This document shows, in pieces, positions 44,221 through 57,270 of a DNA stretch of 64,000 bases. Under the pieces are notes generated by a model. It ran no database searches and had not been told where the DNA came from. It saw only the letters and a list, made by a program, of their open reading frames with translations. Position numbers and translations under genes: made by a program. Location: NCBI GenBank assembly GCA_026874595.1, contig CM049307.1:41920362-41984361 (forward strand), written 5' to 3'. The first letter of the stretch is position 1, and every line of letters starts with the position of its first letter. The stretch comes from Sipunculus nudus (taxonomy: Eukaryota > Annelida > Sipuncula > Golfingiida > Sipunculidae).

Positions 44221-47200
44221 GCTAAATATAACAAATTCTTGCAGTGATCACTTTATGGACCTGAACTCATTAATGTTCATGAAGCACAGGGGTCACACAT
44301 TTTACCCTAGGTTTTCCCAGGGTCAAATGCCAACCCCGCTTAATAATACTATTAATAGTGTGTATTCTCATGGAAAATGTCTATTAAAACTTAGAGCTGA
44401 AAGGTTTTAATTCATACATTAATTTTTAACATATATAGAAATTGTCTTCAGCAGGGTTATAAATGTAATTCTACACTTTTTCTGTATGAGTTTAAGGTAT
44501 GTTTGAGTGCACTGTGTATACTGACTATATATTTGGAAGTAACAGTAAGTTATCTCTGCCACAGGTTTAACTGTATTTTATTTCATGTTCCAGGGTCCTG
44601 TGATAACAATACAAAAAGCAGATATAGCACGTAGATAGCTGTAATTTTTTTTTATAATCCCAGATGTTTGGACAGGATGTTCTGTTTCTGGTGCCAAAAA
44701 TAGAGTCCCAATAAAGGCCAATGAAAAACCAGCACTAAATAAACAGGAAAGGATTGGGAGCAGTCAGTTTGACCTCATTAGATGTGGTTTGTAGCTAACA
44801 GTTTATGTTGTTCTCTAGCTTATTGTTGTGTCTTTCCCGAAAGCTCCTAATGTCAATGGTTTCCTTATTTGCACCAGTCACAGGATGGACAAAAAGAACC
44901 AGCTGATGTATAATGAAGAGTTTCTACTAGCTTGTTAATAAAAAAATGGTAAACTGTGGCAAATTATGTCAAGTAAGCTTAAGTCTGATACTTATTGTTG
45001 AGGTTTTGGAAAAATACCAGGACAAAATTTGCAGATATCACAGATAATGATACAGTGAGCTATTATGCCAGGTTTTGTGCCGATAAAAACTGTCTCTGAA
45101 AATTCTGTTGGTTGATTCTAGAAGTACATGGTCATGACTGATTGACTCAAGGAAAGAACAAAAAAAATCTGCATCCTTTTGACTATAACCCTTCTCTTTA
45201 CACTTTCTATACTCTATAGAATAAAGTTACTGAAATCATTACCATCTGTGGATAAGTTTGACGGAGTCCTGGCATACACTTTAATTGTTCTAGTGTTCTG
45301 TTCACTCTCTGTGGATATACTACTTTCTTATGCTCACTACAATACAAAACTTAAATATACTACATGTATCTAACTCTGTTTAATCTGTCGCTTTGATAAA
45401 CACATACATGTAACCTGTTTTTTTTGTGTTTTATTCAAAAAAATTGATAGTTGATTAAGTTGATGAAGGAGTTCCATTATAGATTATTTACAAATACTGA
45501 CATAGTACCCATATATATTTTTTTCAAATCTGCATATGAGAGAACTGTCTGAAAAAAAAAATTCTGCTTTCATATAATTAAAATATATGATTTTAGAACA
45601 TGAAGGTGATGCACAGGTACATGTAGATTGATGCCTCATCATCTAGATCTGATTTCAAACCTTTCTCATACAATCAGTTCATGATGTGGTGCAAACAGAC
45701 CTGCCCCTAGTGACTCCTAGCAGCCAAGTGGAACACTATCACATGCTTGTTTTGAAGACATTCATAAACAAGGGCCACCATTGTCTGTGAATATTGCATT
45801 TCATGGAACTGTACCACTATTATTTTTAAATTAAGAATTTGTTTTTAGGTTGAACTGTAAAGTGGAAGTTGGATGTTGAATATTACCTGGTAAATTTTTT
45901 GTGTTAGTTCATGGAAGTAAAGGTGGGATGCCGGGGCCAATGGCAGTCAACATGTTGTTGTAACAGAAGTGTGAATGATTACATAGATAGAGTATGAGAT
46001 TGAACAGGATGTGTAAGGGAATACTCTTTGAAGCAGAACATGTTTTTGCATTGAAACAAATTGTGATTCATGTTTGTAATGGGAAATGATGTAACATATC
46101 CATACAATAACCACAGCAATTACATGACAGTTAATATAAATGGTACTAGTTGATCAGTTGGCACTGGAAACCATGAAATGACATCACCTGAACACTACTT
46201 TTGAAGGTTACAACAGCCTACAAATAGAACAAGGAAATTGTAAAAGTAATTGCTATCTTGGAAATCAAAGTTTACCATTTTACTTTGCTTTGTAACCTGG
46301 TATCCAAGATCTAAATGTCTCTGTAAGTACATCAATATGACGTGACATCCAGAATTTAGTGTGTTTGGAGAATCTGGGCTAGATTAACCTGTCAGGGTTT
46401 GATAAGGGCAGGGGCTGTGACCCAAATGAACTCAAGAGGACAGCACCCAGGTGAGAATCTATCTACATACAGATTTTGGTGGCAAGGGGACAGGGATTTG
46501 TATTGGCACAGTTTAGAGCAGAATACCACTTTTTTAGACCACACTCAATTTCTCAAATAATAGTAGGATACATTAAAATCAGACATGATATACACTTTTC
46601 TGCTGTTTTATTATTGTTAGTGTGTGTCAAAGGACATATATCAATCTAGTGGAATCATTGATCCTCCAAGAAGAATCCTTGGACAAAGGTCCACATGAGT
46701 TGAACTTGAGTAAGTGTTTCAACAAGTGTTTAGACAATTCAAAAGTAGTCTTATGTGATAGTCTGATTGATCAGAGCTTGTCTTAGGATTGACTCAAACA
46801 GGACTTCCTGATAGCTTCAACAAGGAATCCCAAGCATTCCTATTTACCTTAGACAAACTGTGATCATACTTTATCTTAGTAGGATTGATGACATAATGAC
46901 AGGAAATTTGTTCTCTATAAATAATCATGCATTGTATATCTAATGTAACCTGTCATCTCTTGTTTGTTGGAGGATTCTAAAGATTATTATTAGGGTGTAA
47001 TTCAGCCACTTTCTTTTTTAATTTCATTGAATCATTCGCAAATACATCAGTAAATTATTTAGTTTATATATAGGTTTCATTATTTCAGAAATCTGTGTTT
47101 TGTCAGTTAAACAAGTAGCTCTTTGCACGACTCTCAAAACACACTCATATTGTGATTATTGTTCTGTGTAGCTGAGCACAACAGTGGTTTAAAACTTATG

Positions 47201-50200
47201 TAAGAAAGCGTTTTTGTTGATGCTAGTTTGTCAGTGATAATGTTTTTGAAATACAGGTATGATTGACTTGTAGTGGGGGACTGATCAAGGTCAAGGACTG
47301 ATGATCAAGGCTCCAAGTAAAAAATGATTAAAGAGGCCTACACAGCTCATTACAGTTTACTCGGACAGATGTATGTGGAAAGTTAATTGCTTGTGGCTTA
47401 AATGGCAGTGGGTCAGCATGTTTGTCTGTACATATTTATTAATACCTATTTTTCATACAACGTATGAATATGTTATGAAAAACAGTTCTGCTGCTGGGGC
47501 AGTCACAGCAGTCACAATTACTGAGAGTGCTGGCATATGTTGGAGATTGTTGGGGAAAATCAATGAAAATTTGTGACAGACTTAATAATTGTATGTCAGA
47601 TCAACAAATGTCAGAAAATATTCTTCTCTTCACTTCTTGGATTTGTTTTATATAATGTATTTGTACCCAATAACTTGTGCGCACATATTGTGGCCTACAG
47701 GTATACCTTCTTTAGTTTTGTAGGTATGGAGACTAAAAATGTGTGGTGGCCCTAATTTTGCTGAAAAAAAATAATAAAAAGATCCATAGATTATTTCTCT
47801 TGATAATGTATTATGCAAAATTACAAAAGCCCACCCTCATACCAATATAAAAGACTTGTTATACTGTCTATGAAATAGTCACTGTTAAATGTTGATGTGT
47901 GATTGTTGAAGGGTAGTGGTAATGGTCATAATATTATAACAACATTAATCGTGCTTTTATTTATTTACTCATAAACAAAAGATGCACATCAGTAAAAATA
48001 ACATCATAGTAATACTGGATTATTTTATCAAATGAATTACAGAACCAAAGGGGAGCAGCCATTCATGGCTGGAAGTGGCGTATAGTCGTTGATTCCACGT
48101 AAAGGTGTACGCGTAAACAACATGTTCATAAGTATTGATTTGTGATTCTGAACAGTATGTTACCATCAACACTGATTTAGTTTTGTTGCAATTTAAATGC
48201 TAATTATTGCATTGGATTTTTAAGTTTAACTTTAGGGTCAGAAATTAATTTCACAGGACACTCTGCATAGATAATTAGATAAAATCATTTACTGAGCTTT
48301 TGAACAATTATTAATTCTTCGATTCATATTTACTAACCATTTCACATACATTTGCATGTATTAATAATAAAGATCAAGGCTTTAATAAATTTATATTTAA
48401 ACAGTTTGTTTTAATTAACATTCATGAGAGTACCTGCTGATTTACCAAAGGACGGTATAGATTAGAAGAAAAAAAAATGTTCATGAATATTACTAGATCT
48501 AAATAAAATTTGCATTTACTGGATTTTGAATATTTGACAAATCTTTCTATCTTGTTCATTCAAGGTTGCCTTGATTAGAAATCTGAACAGTATCATATTG
48601 ATATTCCTCATTTTCTTTGCTTTAAGCATTTGGTTGTCCTTGGCAAGCAGATTTGTGTCATTTTATTGTTTTGCCTTGGTCCTAGCATCTTTTGTGTTTT
48701 TCTGTACATGGGATTTTATATTTTTCTGTGTGGAACCTAAGTCTGGAAAATGTGTATGAAAATTTAAATGGTTGCACATGGTCTTGTTTCAAACCAAGTA
48801 ACTACTGTCTAGACAAGTGTAATGTATTTTATAGGGCTGGGAACATGTCAGTGTTACAACACAGCAAAAGTAAGCAAACAAGATGTCTTTCTTTATATTT
48901 TTACAAGAGACCAAGTTGTATTTTGATGCAGTGGTTTTCTGTGTCAGTCATCATGTGAGGCCTTGAATGGGTTCAAGATGTTTCTTGTTTATTTAAATCA
49001 CTTAGCTTTGTGATCATGGCTGTGATGATTGTATCATTTAAAATTAAATTTCATACCTTCTCTTCACCCCTGAAGACAAAAAAAAAAATTGGGAACAGTG
49101 TGAATCGTCTTGTATTACATATTGTACCTTGGTGAACTGCACATGGTAATTACATATTAAAGATTTCATATATTGTTGTTGACTGTTTGATGTAAATACT
49201 GAACAAACACCAAAATCATGTTGAGCCTTGCCTGTTCATAGATAGTGACATATGATATGTCAGTTAGCTTATGACAAACATTTGTAGACATAACTTGCTT
49301 GTTTCATTGTGTTACTTGGTGTATGTTTGTGGAGATGAAAGCTAACTTGACAATCTTTGTCTGCTTCCCAAAGATAAGTCTATTATTATATCATCATTTT
49401 CATTGTACAGGTGTTGGAATTACACTGGTCTTTCAGCCTGACTCAGACAGGCAGCCAGGTGGATTTGAACTCTTGAAAAGATGTTGTGCAATACTGAACA
49501 AACTACCGGTAGTGGTGTGCCAATTAATCTATTATATTTTTGATTGGTCGTTTTCTTTCATAATCAATTAAATCCATTGCAATTTTGCATATTCAATCAC
49601 AAACGATCATGTATGCACATCCAAAGAAGTTCTATTAACCCCATAAAATATTCTTAATCTTTTAGAGATACAACAAAGATGTTGCACAAAATAGCGAACA
49701 GTATTAAAGCTTAACCTTGTGCAACAAACAATCACAACAACATGGTCATTACCTTGACCTCTCAGAGTGATGTAAAAGTCGCACTTAATTTACTAGGTCA
49801 ATATTCTAAGTATAAAGTCTGTACAGCATATTTCACAGTATTCAAAATAGTTGGTACATAAAATAATCAATTAATAATCGGTCATAGGTATTTTTTATCT
49901 TTCAATCAATAAATATGAATTCCTACCACTGATACATACCAATCTGTATGAAATGCATAATTAATTAGTAGGGGTACTAAGTCTGCCTACTACCCTATCA
50001 CAATAAGTTAAAAAAAAAATTGTCCATTTTGGAATAGCTTTTCTTAGAGCATTCAGTTAAAAATTTTAGAACTTAAGTTGTCAGGTAATATAAGTGAATA
50101 CTTTGTCTCATAACTTGGTTTATTATAACATTAATTATGAGCTATTACTATTAGACATGCTTCCAGAGGCCAGATGTTGTGCAGAACAAACAAACAGACA

Positions 50201-50400
50201 GTGGTTAAAATAAACTTCACTTGTTGTAAATAGTGTTTTTATTCAGTAGATGACAGTTTCATTGACTTCAGAATTCGTAATCATGTTACAATATGGTTAG
50301 GGTGGGGGGTGGGGGGAATGTTTTTGTTGCCCCCCCCCCCAAATTTTACATATTAATGAAATAATAAATCAGTGCCACCCATAACGGTGTGATTACAGTA
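44221..50400. other. gene-poor DNA, about 6 kb
   Basis: No supported exon on either strand. A tRNA-B-box-like word on the minus strand (GTTCAAATCC, 49461-49470) suggests a decayed SINE at about 49395-49515. A G/C homopolymer pair lies at about 50300-50340. The rest is AT-rich without obvious structure. Confidence 0.45.
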
Positions 50401-50499
50401 TGTTTTGTTCAAGGTAGACTCCAATCCTGATAAACTATGTACTTTGCCCGTTGCCCCAGTTCTTTATTTGTATTGCTCAGAGTGCAGTGATATACACTG

Positions 50500-51880
50500 G
50501 TTTGTACGTATATTGCCTTACTCGGACTGGGACATCTATCAGCCCTCCAGCTCAGTGTGATAAGGCCCCTTGTATATATTAGTATTCTAGTGTGATAGTC
50601 AGTCTGGTCAGATAAGTAGGGCTTCAGCTCAGCCCCTGCCTGGCATGCCCAGGCTGAAAGTACCAGGCTAGAGTTTCAATATTGAGTTCTTGATGGTCAT
50701 GTCATATATTTAGAAGCACCACAGTAGCAAGGTGTGCGGCGCCACCTGCCTGTGGGAGATGAAACTATTCTGTGTACTTTGTGTTATTTGGGCACATTTT
50801 AATCACCTGTCATTGTTCTTCTCGCTACACTGTGAGATTAATTACCGTGGCATAGATCACTTCAGCTGGGAGACTCTGTCATCCTTGTTTAATCATTAGA
50901 TTAAAATTTTTATAAATGAATTTTATCATAAGCCTGTCACAAGATCATTAAACATGCATATATTTACTTGGGGGATAACAAGATCTTGGAAGAGCTTTAT
51001 TTTACTGTTTCTGTTCATGCATAAATCTGTGCTGGGAGGTCTGTCAGGTGCTGCCTCTAGTGGTCACATCAGGAACTACTAAAAAAGATTGGCATATTTT
51101 TACAATACTTTGTGTTGAGCTGAGTTATTAAAAAGATCATATTGGAGTGATCAATAACAAAGCATCACACCACCGTTATTGGCTCGGGGAAGAACATGTG
51201 GTGGTTAGGTTTTGGGGATTTTTTTCTTTTTATAAGTGAATTGATGTTTTCTTGTGTGAATGGTGTTCAGGAACCCAGATGGCTAAATGATTGTACAAGT
51301 AAGATATTATTAGCAGGCCTGTTAAGCTTTTGTAAATAATGACTCATGGTAGTGTAGCAATTAATGCATTCTTCATGGTGGGGTATTCTTGATGGTGAAA
51401 ACAAGGATCCCTGGTCGCCCACACTACAATTTGCTGTGTCCCAAGAGGGACCCAAATCTGAAAAGCCCATATGAAATTGTCATCCCCAGTGAGAGTTGCA
51501 TTCAAATTTTTTTCTATACTAAGAGTCAATTTCATGTGATACCAGGCAGAAAGAAGAGGTAGACGTTGTCACCTAGTCGCTCAGATTATTGATTTCTCTA
51601 GGGCCGGCTCGGAAAGAAAGCACTGCAAATGTGATAACTGGCAACATGGAATATTAAGTACAGCCATCATTAATTCATGAGCGAGCCTGCGGGATAATAG
51701 AGGTCTCGGAACATAATTTCCTGACTGGTTCAGTGGCAGATTTAGCTAATAGACGCAGAAGATTGCAGTTTGGGCCCGTGAATAAGGCTGGTCTGATGGG
51801 TATTTACGGCGGAGATCCAGAGCTGCGCTCCCCTTGTTGATTGTTTTGGGAGTGTGTTGCTATGATACACCTACAGTTTA
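50500..51880. promoter_or_regulatory. candidate cis-regulatory island
   Basis: Balanced composition, few homopolymers and dense homeodomain or bHLH-type words distinguish this stretch from the flanking AT-rich DNA: GAGATTAATTACC (50836), TTTAATCACCTGTCATTG (50799), CATCATTAATTCATGAGC (51667) and TTAGCTAATAG (51741). It has no open frame. Long non-repetitive, non-coding, motif-dense stretches of this kind are often conserved enhancers; that is inference and needs cross-species alignment. Confidence 0.3.
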
Positions 51881-52305
51881 ATTTACTTTGCAGGCTGTGA
51901 AGACACAGGACCTACTGTGTTTAAATCTAGGCAAATCAGTCGGAATCTTCTCTCTGCTCAAAGAGTAGGGTCGCACCACCATCTTACTGATGTATTGAAC
52001 ATGATGTCAATAAAGCTGATTAATTAATTAATAAAAATATCTGTACATTGATTGCCAGTTTTAACTCTCAAATCACACAATACAGTTAAATAAATTAAAC
52101 AAGGTTTGAATCTTTCAACATAAAAATACTTTATTTCAAATTCAATATTAAACTGGAAAAGGATTGTTTATATGTATTGTAGTTATATACATTTTTAAAA
52201 AGTTAGCTTTTTTCACTGTGCCTGTTCATAGTTATCCTTTTTCATCTTTTTAATGTTTTATTCAACCATTTTTTAAAATCTTGTTAAATTGTTTATTTTT
52301 AATTG

Positions 52306-54945
52306 TTAGCTCAGCTGACTATAAGTCATCTGAGCTATAGTCGTGGTCCATTGTCCGTCGTCCGTCCGTCTGTCCGTCCGTCCGTCCGTCCGTCCGTCCG
52401 TCCGTCCGTCCGTCCGTAGATGTGGCACGTTTTGAAACCGTAAGACCTAGGAATCCAAAATTCAGCATAATGTTAGATGTCCCCAAGATCTCCTACCAAG
52501 CCGAAAACTGGGTCTTTGCGACTTCCTTCCTTTGAGAAATTAAGGAAAAACCTCAATTTTTTATTAAAAACCTATTTTCACACTTTAGGACTGCCTAATA
52601 TCAAAACCACTCATCTGTTTTTCCTCATATTTCCTATAAATAATCCTCTATATAATTCCTATGTACATGCCAGAAATTAGGACTGTATTATTTAATTTAA
52701 AAAAGTTATGGGCCCAAACATAATGCATTTTGTAAATAATCAGGAAAGAAATTTTATCACTTAACACAAAACTTGTTAAAGCTAAGCACTTTTTTTCCAG
52801 TAATATTACTTTTATTAATCAAAATTAAATTGTATACCCAAAATTAGATCAAAATCTTTTAAATTTTTAAAAATATTAGCAAAAATAAAAAATTGGTACC
52901 TTAAATTTTGCCCAACTTTGACCATGGCACGTTTTTTTGCTGTAACTGCTGTGGAATTAATTTTCACAGCATGTTTTTGTTAGCATTTCAACTGTTAACA
53001 CCAAAAATTTGAAACCAGTTGATCCAAAACTCTAGATTTTATTCAAGTTTTCAAGCACCATGTCACATATTGCTAGTGTTATGCAGTTTGCTAGAGCTCA
53101 GCTCCCGAGCTTCAGCTCTAAGTTCCTTAAATTTGGCATACAGTTAGATTTCTCCAAAATCCCCTACCATGCCAAGAATTTGGTCACTAGGACTTAATTC
53201 CTTCGAGATATCAATAAAAAACTTCATTTTTCCATTAAAAACCCAATGTTACACTTTAAGACTGCCTAATATCAAAACCACTGATCTGACTTTGATCATA
53301 TATAATATACATATTTTTCTATACATTCACTATGCACATGCCAGAAATGATGTCAGTATTGTGTATTTTTTTTAAGTTATGGGCCCAAACATAATGCACT
53401 TTGTAAAAAATCAAGAAATATATTTACTCCCTTAACAGGGGCATTGCTGAAGCTAGAGATCTTTTTTGTCAGGGATGTAACATTATTTAATCAAGATTCA
53501 ATTGAATACCCAAAATTAGTTCTGAATTTTTCAAATTTTATAAGTTATTAGTATAAATATAAAATTAGTACCTTTAATTTTGCCCAACTGTGACCATGGC
53601 ACGTTTGTTTCCCGTGAGCACTGTTGATATAATTTTCATATCATGCACACATAAGGATTTCAGCTTTTTAGTTTAGAAAGCTGAAAGAAATTTGCCAAAT
53701 ATTGTAGCTTTTATTAATGTTTTTTATGAGACCCTGGCAGACTTTGGCTCTCTCCAGCCCCTCTTGAGTCACCTGTATGTTGACCTTGTTGACCTTTCAT
53801 CAAATTATGCACGCTTGAGGGGAGAATCCAGGCAGCTTATGGCCAGCCACAGTTGATCGAGGTGTTCAACCCAACTCATCTAGTAGTTTTAACCAACAAC
53901 ATAACAATAAACAATAAATTAATAAATTTTTATTGGTTTTTAATAACAAATTAAAGAAAAATAGAAAAGGAATTTGTTAATTTATAATAACAGGAATTTA
54001 ACTTGCAGTTACTGATGATATAAGAATCTTGTATCGATGGGTAGAATGTCACATATTCCAAATAACACCATGCAGTCACCTATGGCATTTTTCAGTTCAT
54101 TTTTAATGATAAAGAAGTAAATCATATTATTCATTACTAATCATTAAGGATTATATGAAGGAAATTAATGATAGACAAAGATGCAGTTGATAATATTAAT
54201 CTAGATTCCTACTGTGTCTAGTGTGTACATTGATGTGAAATTAGTCCAAAATGAATTTTTTACAGTTATTTTTTAATATAAATAAAAGCAATAAAACCAA
54301 GTACTTATGATCATTATTTAAATGTGTGAATTTTGTATATTCTGGATTCTCAACATCATTGTTTGGTGAAAACTGAATAAATACCAGACATGGTGCGAAT
54401 ACTTTGTAATTGTATTTAAATACGAATATGATTATGTACTCCATTATAAAATTTCTTGCATAAAGAATGGGAATTCAGGTAAAAATGAAAGTATATGAAT
54501 ACTCGTGCAAATACTTTCCAAATGTATTCATGAATGCATTCATGAATATATTCTTCAATATTATTTTAATAATCATATCAGTTATATTTCATTTTAAAAA
54601 ATCATATGATTCTCTTATTATTTTTAATAAAAATTATATTTGGGACAATATTTGTAATTTTTTTAATAAATAGTTAAACTCTTATATTATATGTTCTGCT
54701 TATAAGTTATATGGCCAAGTCAAAATCTGTGTGACAGTAGCACTCCATTTGTTAATAAAATAAATGAAATCAATCCTCTTCCCTGTCTCCAAAGGTACTA
54801 TCAAAATCATACATAAGCTAAACAACAACAACTCATAATACAGCTTATATTTATTACCACACAAAACCAGCATGTGCCTCATTTCTAAATAATATTTTTT
54901 TATCATATATAACAGCTGAGCGTCGTGACCCATAGGTCCCTTGTT
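52306..54945 (-). mobile_element. 2.64-kb non-autonomous element, copy 1
   Basis: On the given strand it starts TTAGCTCAGCTGACTATAAG and ends CATAGGTCCCTTGTT, the inverted form of the AACAAGGGACC...CAGCTGAGCTAA family. A (TCCG)n run lies at about 52361-52417. Two homologous internal units of about 0.7 kb each carry GTTATGGGCCCAAACATAAT and TTTTGCCCAACT. The remaining 1.3 kb is AT-rich. No open frame of any length is shared with transposases. Confidence 0.85.
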
Positions 54946-55049
54946 TAGAATACAGTTGTACTTATCCTGTGGGGCAATTAATATTACATACCCAGCTTAT
55001 AATAATGACATGGATTAAGTAATGGGTGAGTATTTATATAAAAGTTGTG

Positions 55050-55900
55050 CCTGGAGAATGGAACGGTTGAGTTGGTTCTGAGTGTGACATTACATGTATG
55101 TGGCCAGGCCCCGGGAGCTTCTGATAGATGTGCCATTAGGAAGGTCGGCATCGTAGATACAGTGGCCTAAAGTCAGATTTGTGTGGGCTGCAGACTGTGT
55201 AGTGGCCGGGTCCATTACGCTGGTCTCTGTGATGGAGGCGCCAGATCAATACTTCTTCGAAACAGCCGACTCCGAGCTCAATAATGTACCGCTGACAAGG
55301 GATGTTTCTAATTGTGTTTTGTCATTTGTTTTACTCACCCGGCCAGGAATTTTTTGTCTTTCTTTTTTTTTTCCCCTGTAATGTGCCATATCTTGATCGA
55401 CTCCGCAGGCTGGCATTCATGACTGGTGCAGCCCCCTCTCGATTAATATGTAGAATCTGTACATACGGTGGTTGCTGCTGCAATACTGTTTAATTATTGA
55501 TTAAATTGTCTAAATAAATGCCCCAGAAGAAGTAGTTATTTCCCAAGAGGGTGACAGGGATTTCCATAATATCCCCAGCAATATATAAACATTTATATTT
55601 TTTAATCACTTTTTCAGGAAGCTATCAACTTTCTGCAACTTTCATATGCCTTTTTTTTAACTGGACCAGTTAATTAGGCCAAAGCAAAACTAAATGATTT
55701 TGTCAATTATCATTTTTATCAGTTCACCAAAACTTTAAGTCAGCTGTTCATCTATATTTTCTGTAGACTTAATGTGATTTCATTCTGACATTACATACAT
55801 ATTAATTAACTGCTGGTGATTCCTGTTAAGAAGAGTCCTCGAAGAGTTCTTATAATGCCTCTGTGACGGATGTATGAGCTTGTTTATCTGCAGCTTGTTA
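55050..55900. promoter_or_regulatory. candidate cis-regulatory island
   Basis: A second non-repetitive, motif-dense, non-coding stretch, including CTCGATTAATATG (55437), TTTAATTATTGATTAAATTG (55490) and a G+C-rich block at 55100-55290. Open frames here lack acceptable splice sites or domains. It resembles the island at 50.5-51.9 kb, and the 2.6-kb element inserted between the two. Confidence 0.3.
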
Positions 55901-57054
55901 ATAAACACGGTACAGGGCCAGTGTTGACAAACAGTCAAAAACCATGCTTACAATATTAAGGTGATTGGTTGCATAGGTACCGGTACTGAAGTTGAAAGGT
56001 CATTGGTTGCAAAATGCCCTTAGTTAAAGCTCCAGTTTGTCTGACTTGCTGCCGTATACATGTCCTTGTTGAATGTATTTTGAATAATAAGGTGGGCTCC
56101 ACACATAATACACACCTGGATATAAACATCACAAACATCCTGTGTGCTGTTGTATCGACATTTTCTGGTCTATTTTTATAAAAGGTACAGGTATATATAG
56201 AATTAACAGACATCATATATTGGAATAGCCCCCTTTAAGAATGAGCTGCTTTAAACTTTGGAACAAGCAAGTATTCAATTTAAATGAGTTAATCACAAAT
56301 GAATGAACTGTATATAAAATGTAGTAACCCAGCATGGGGGCTTGCTTTCCTAAGCTGAAAAACATGATACATCATAAGTTATGTGGAATGTCTTTCTTAT
56401 CTTTTAATAGGCCAAAGCAACATAAAAGGATTTTTATGCCCCTGCCACAAAGTGGCCGGGGCATATAGTTTTACCCATATCCATCCTTCCGTCCTTCCTT
56501 CATTCCGTCATTCCGAAATCAAACAGTTGTACAGACTTTTTTGCAATGCCTGCAGATATTGGCCTGATTTTTGGTGTGTGGGCAGATAATGACCAGTTAC
56601 AGATCGAGTTCGCGTTTCGTCCCGGTTGACCTACTTTTGACCGTTTTACGGCTCCTAAAGTTAGAAAATTTCATGAAAAATATAAATTTTCATTACAAAT
56701 ACATATGTACGGAATTTTTTTCGCAGTGCCTGCAGATATTGGCCTGATTTTTGGTGTATGGGCAGATAACGACCAGTTACAGATTGAGTTCTTATTTTGT
56801 CCAGGTTGACCAACTTTTGAACGTTAATGGCTCCTAAACTTTGAAAATTTCATGAAAAATAGAAATTTTCATGACAAATACACATGTACGGACCTTTTTT
56901 TGTAATGCCTGCAGATATTGGCCTGATTTTTGGTATGTGGGCAGATATAGACCAGTTACAGATTGAGTTCGCGTTTCCTCCCGGTTGACCTACTTTTGAT
57001 TTTTTTTACAGCTCCTAAACATAGACAAATGTACATGTACAGCCGTTTTAGCCC

Positions 57055-57270
57055 TCAGCTCATAGGCTGATGGGCGATTGTCGTCACCCAAGCTGTCCAT
57101 CTGTCCGTCCGTCTGTCTGTCCGTCCGGAGTCTGTCCATCCTGCGTCTGTTAACTTTTACCTTGTAAGCAGGATATATATATCTCTAAAAGGATTAACAG
57201 TTGCAAATTTATTCATCAGTGAATATGTATATCTCAGTCAAGTTCGAAGATGGGTGACCTTGACCCATTT
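57055..57270 (+). repeat. fragment of another repeat family
   Basis: It begins CTCAGCTCATAGGCTGATGG, GCGATTGTCGTCACCC, followed by a GTCCGTC simple repeat and GGATATATATATCTCTAAAA. It has no end partner, so it looks truncated by the element that starts at 57271. Confidence 0.5.

Noticed and set aside
49411-49508. Possible plus-strand exon (acceptor TTGTACAG, open frame, GT donor)
   Set aside because: The sense reading has no recognisable domain, and the reverse strand contains a tRNA B-box-like GTTCAAATCC, so a decayed SINE explains it better.
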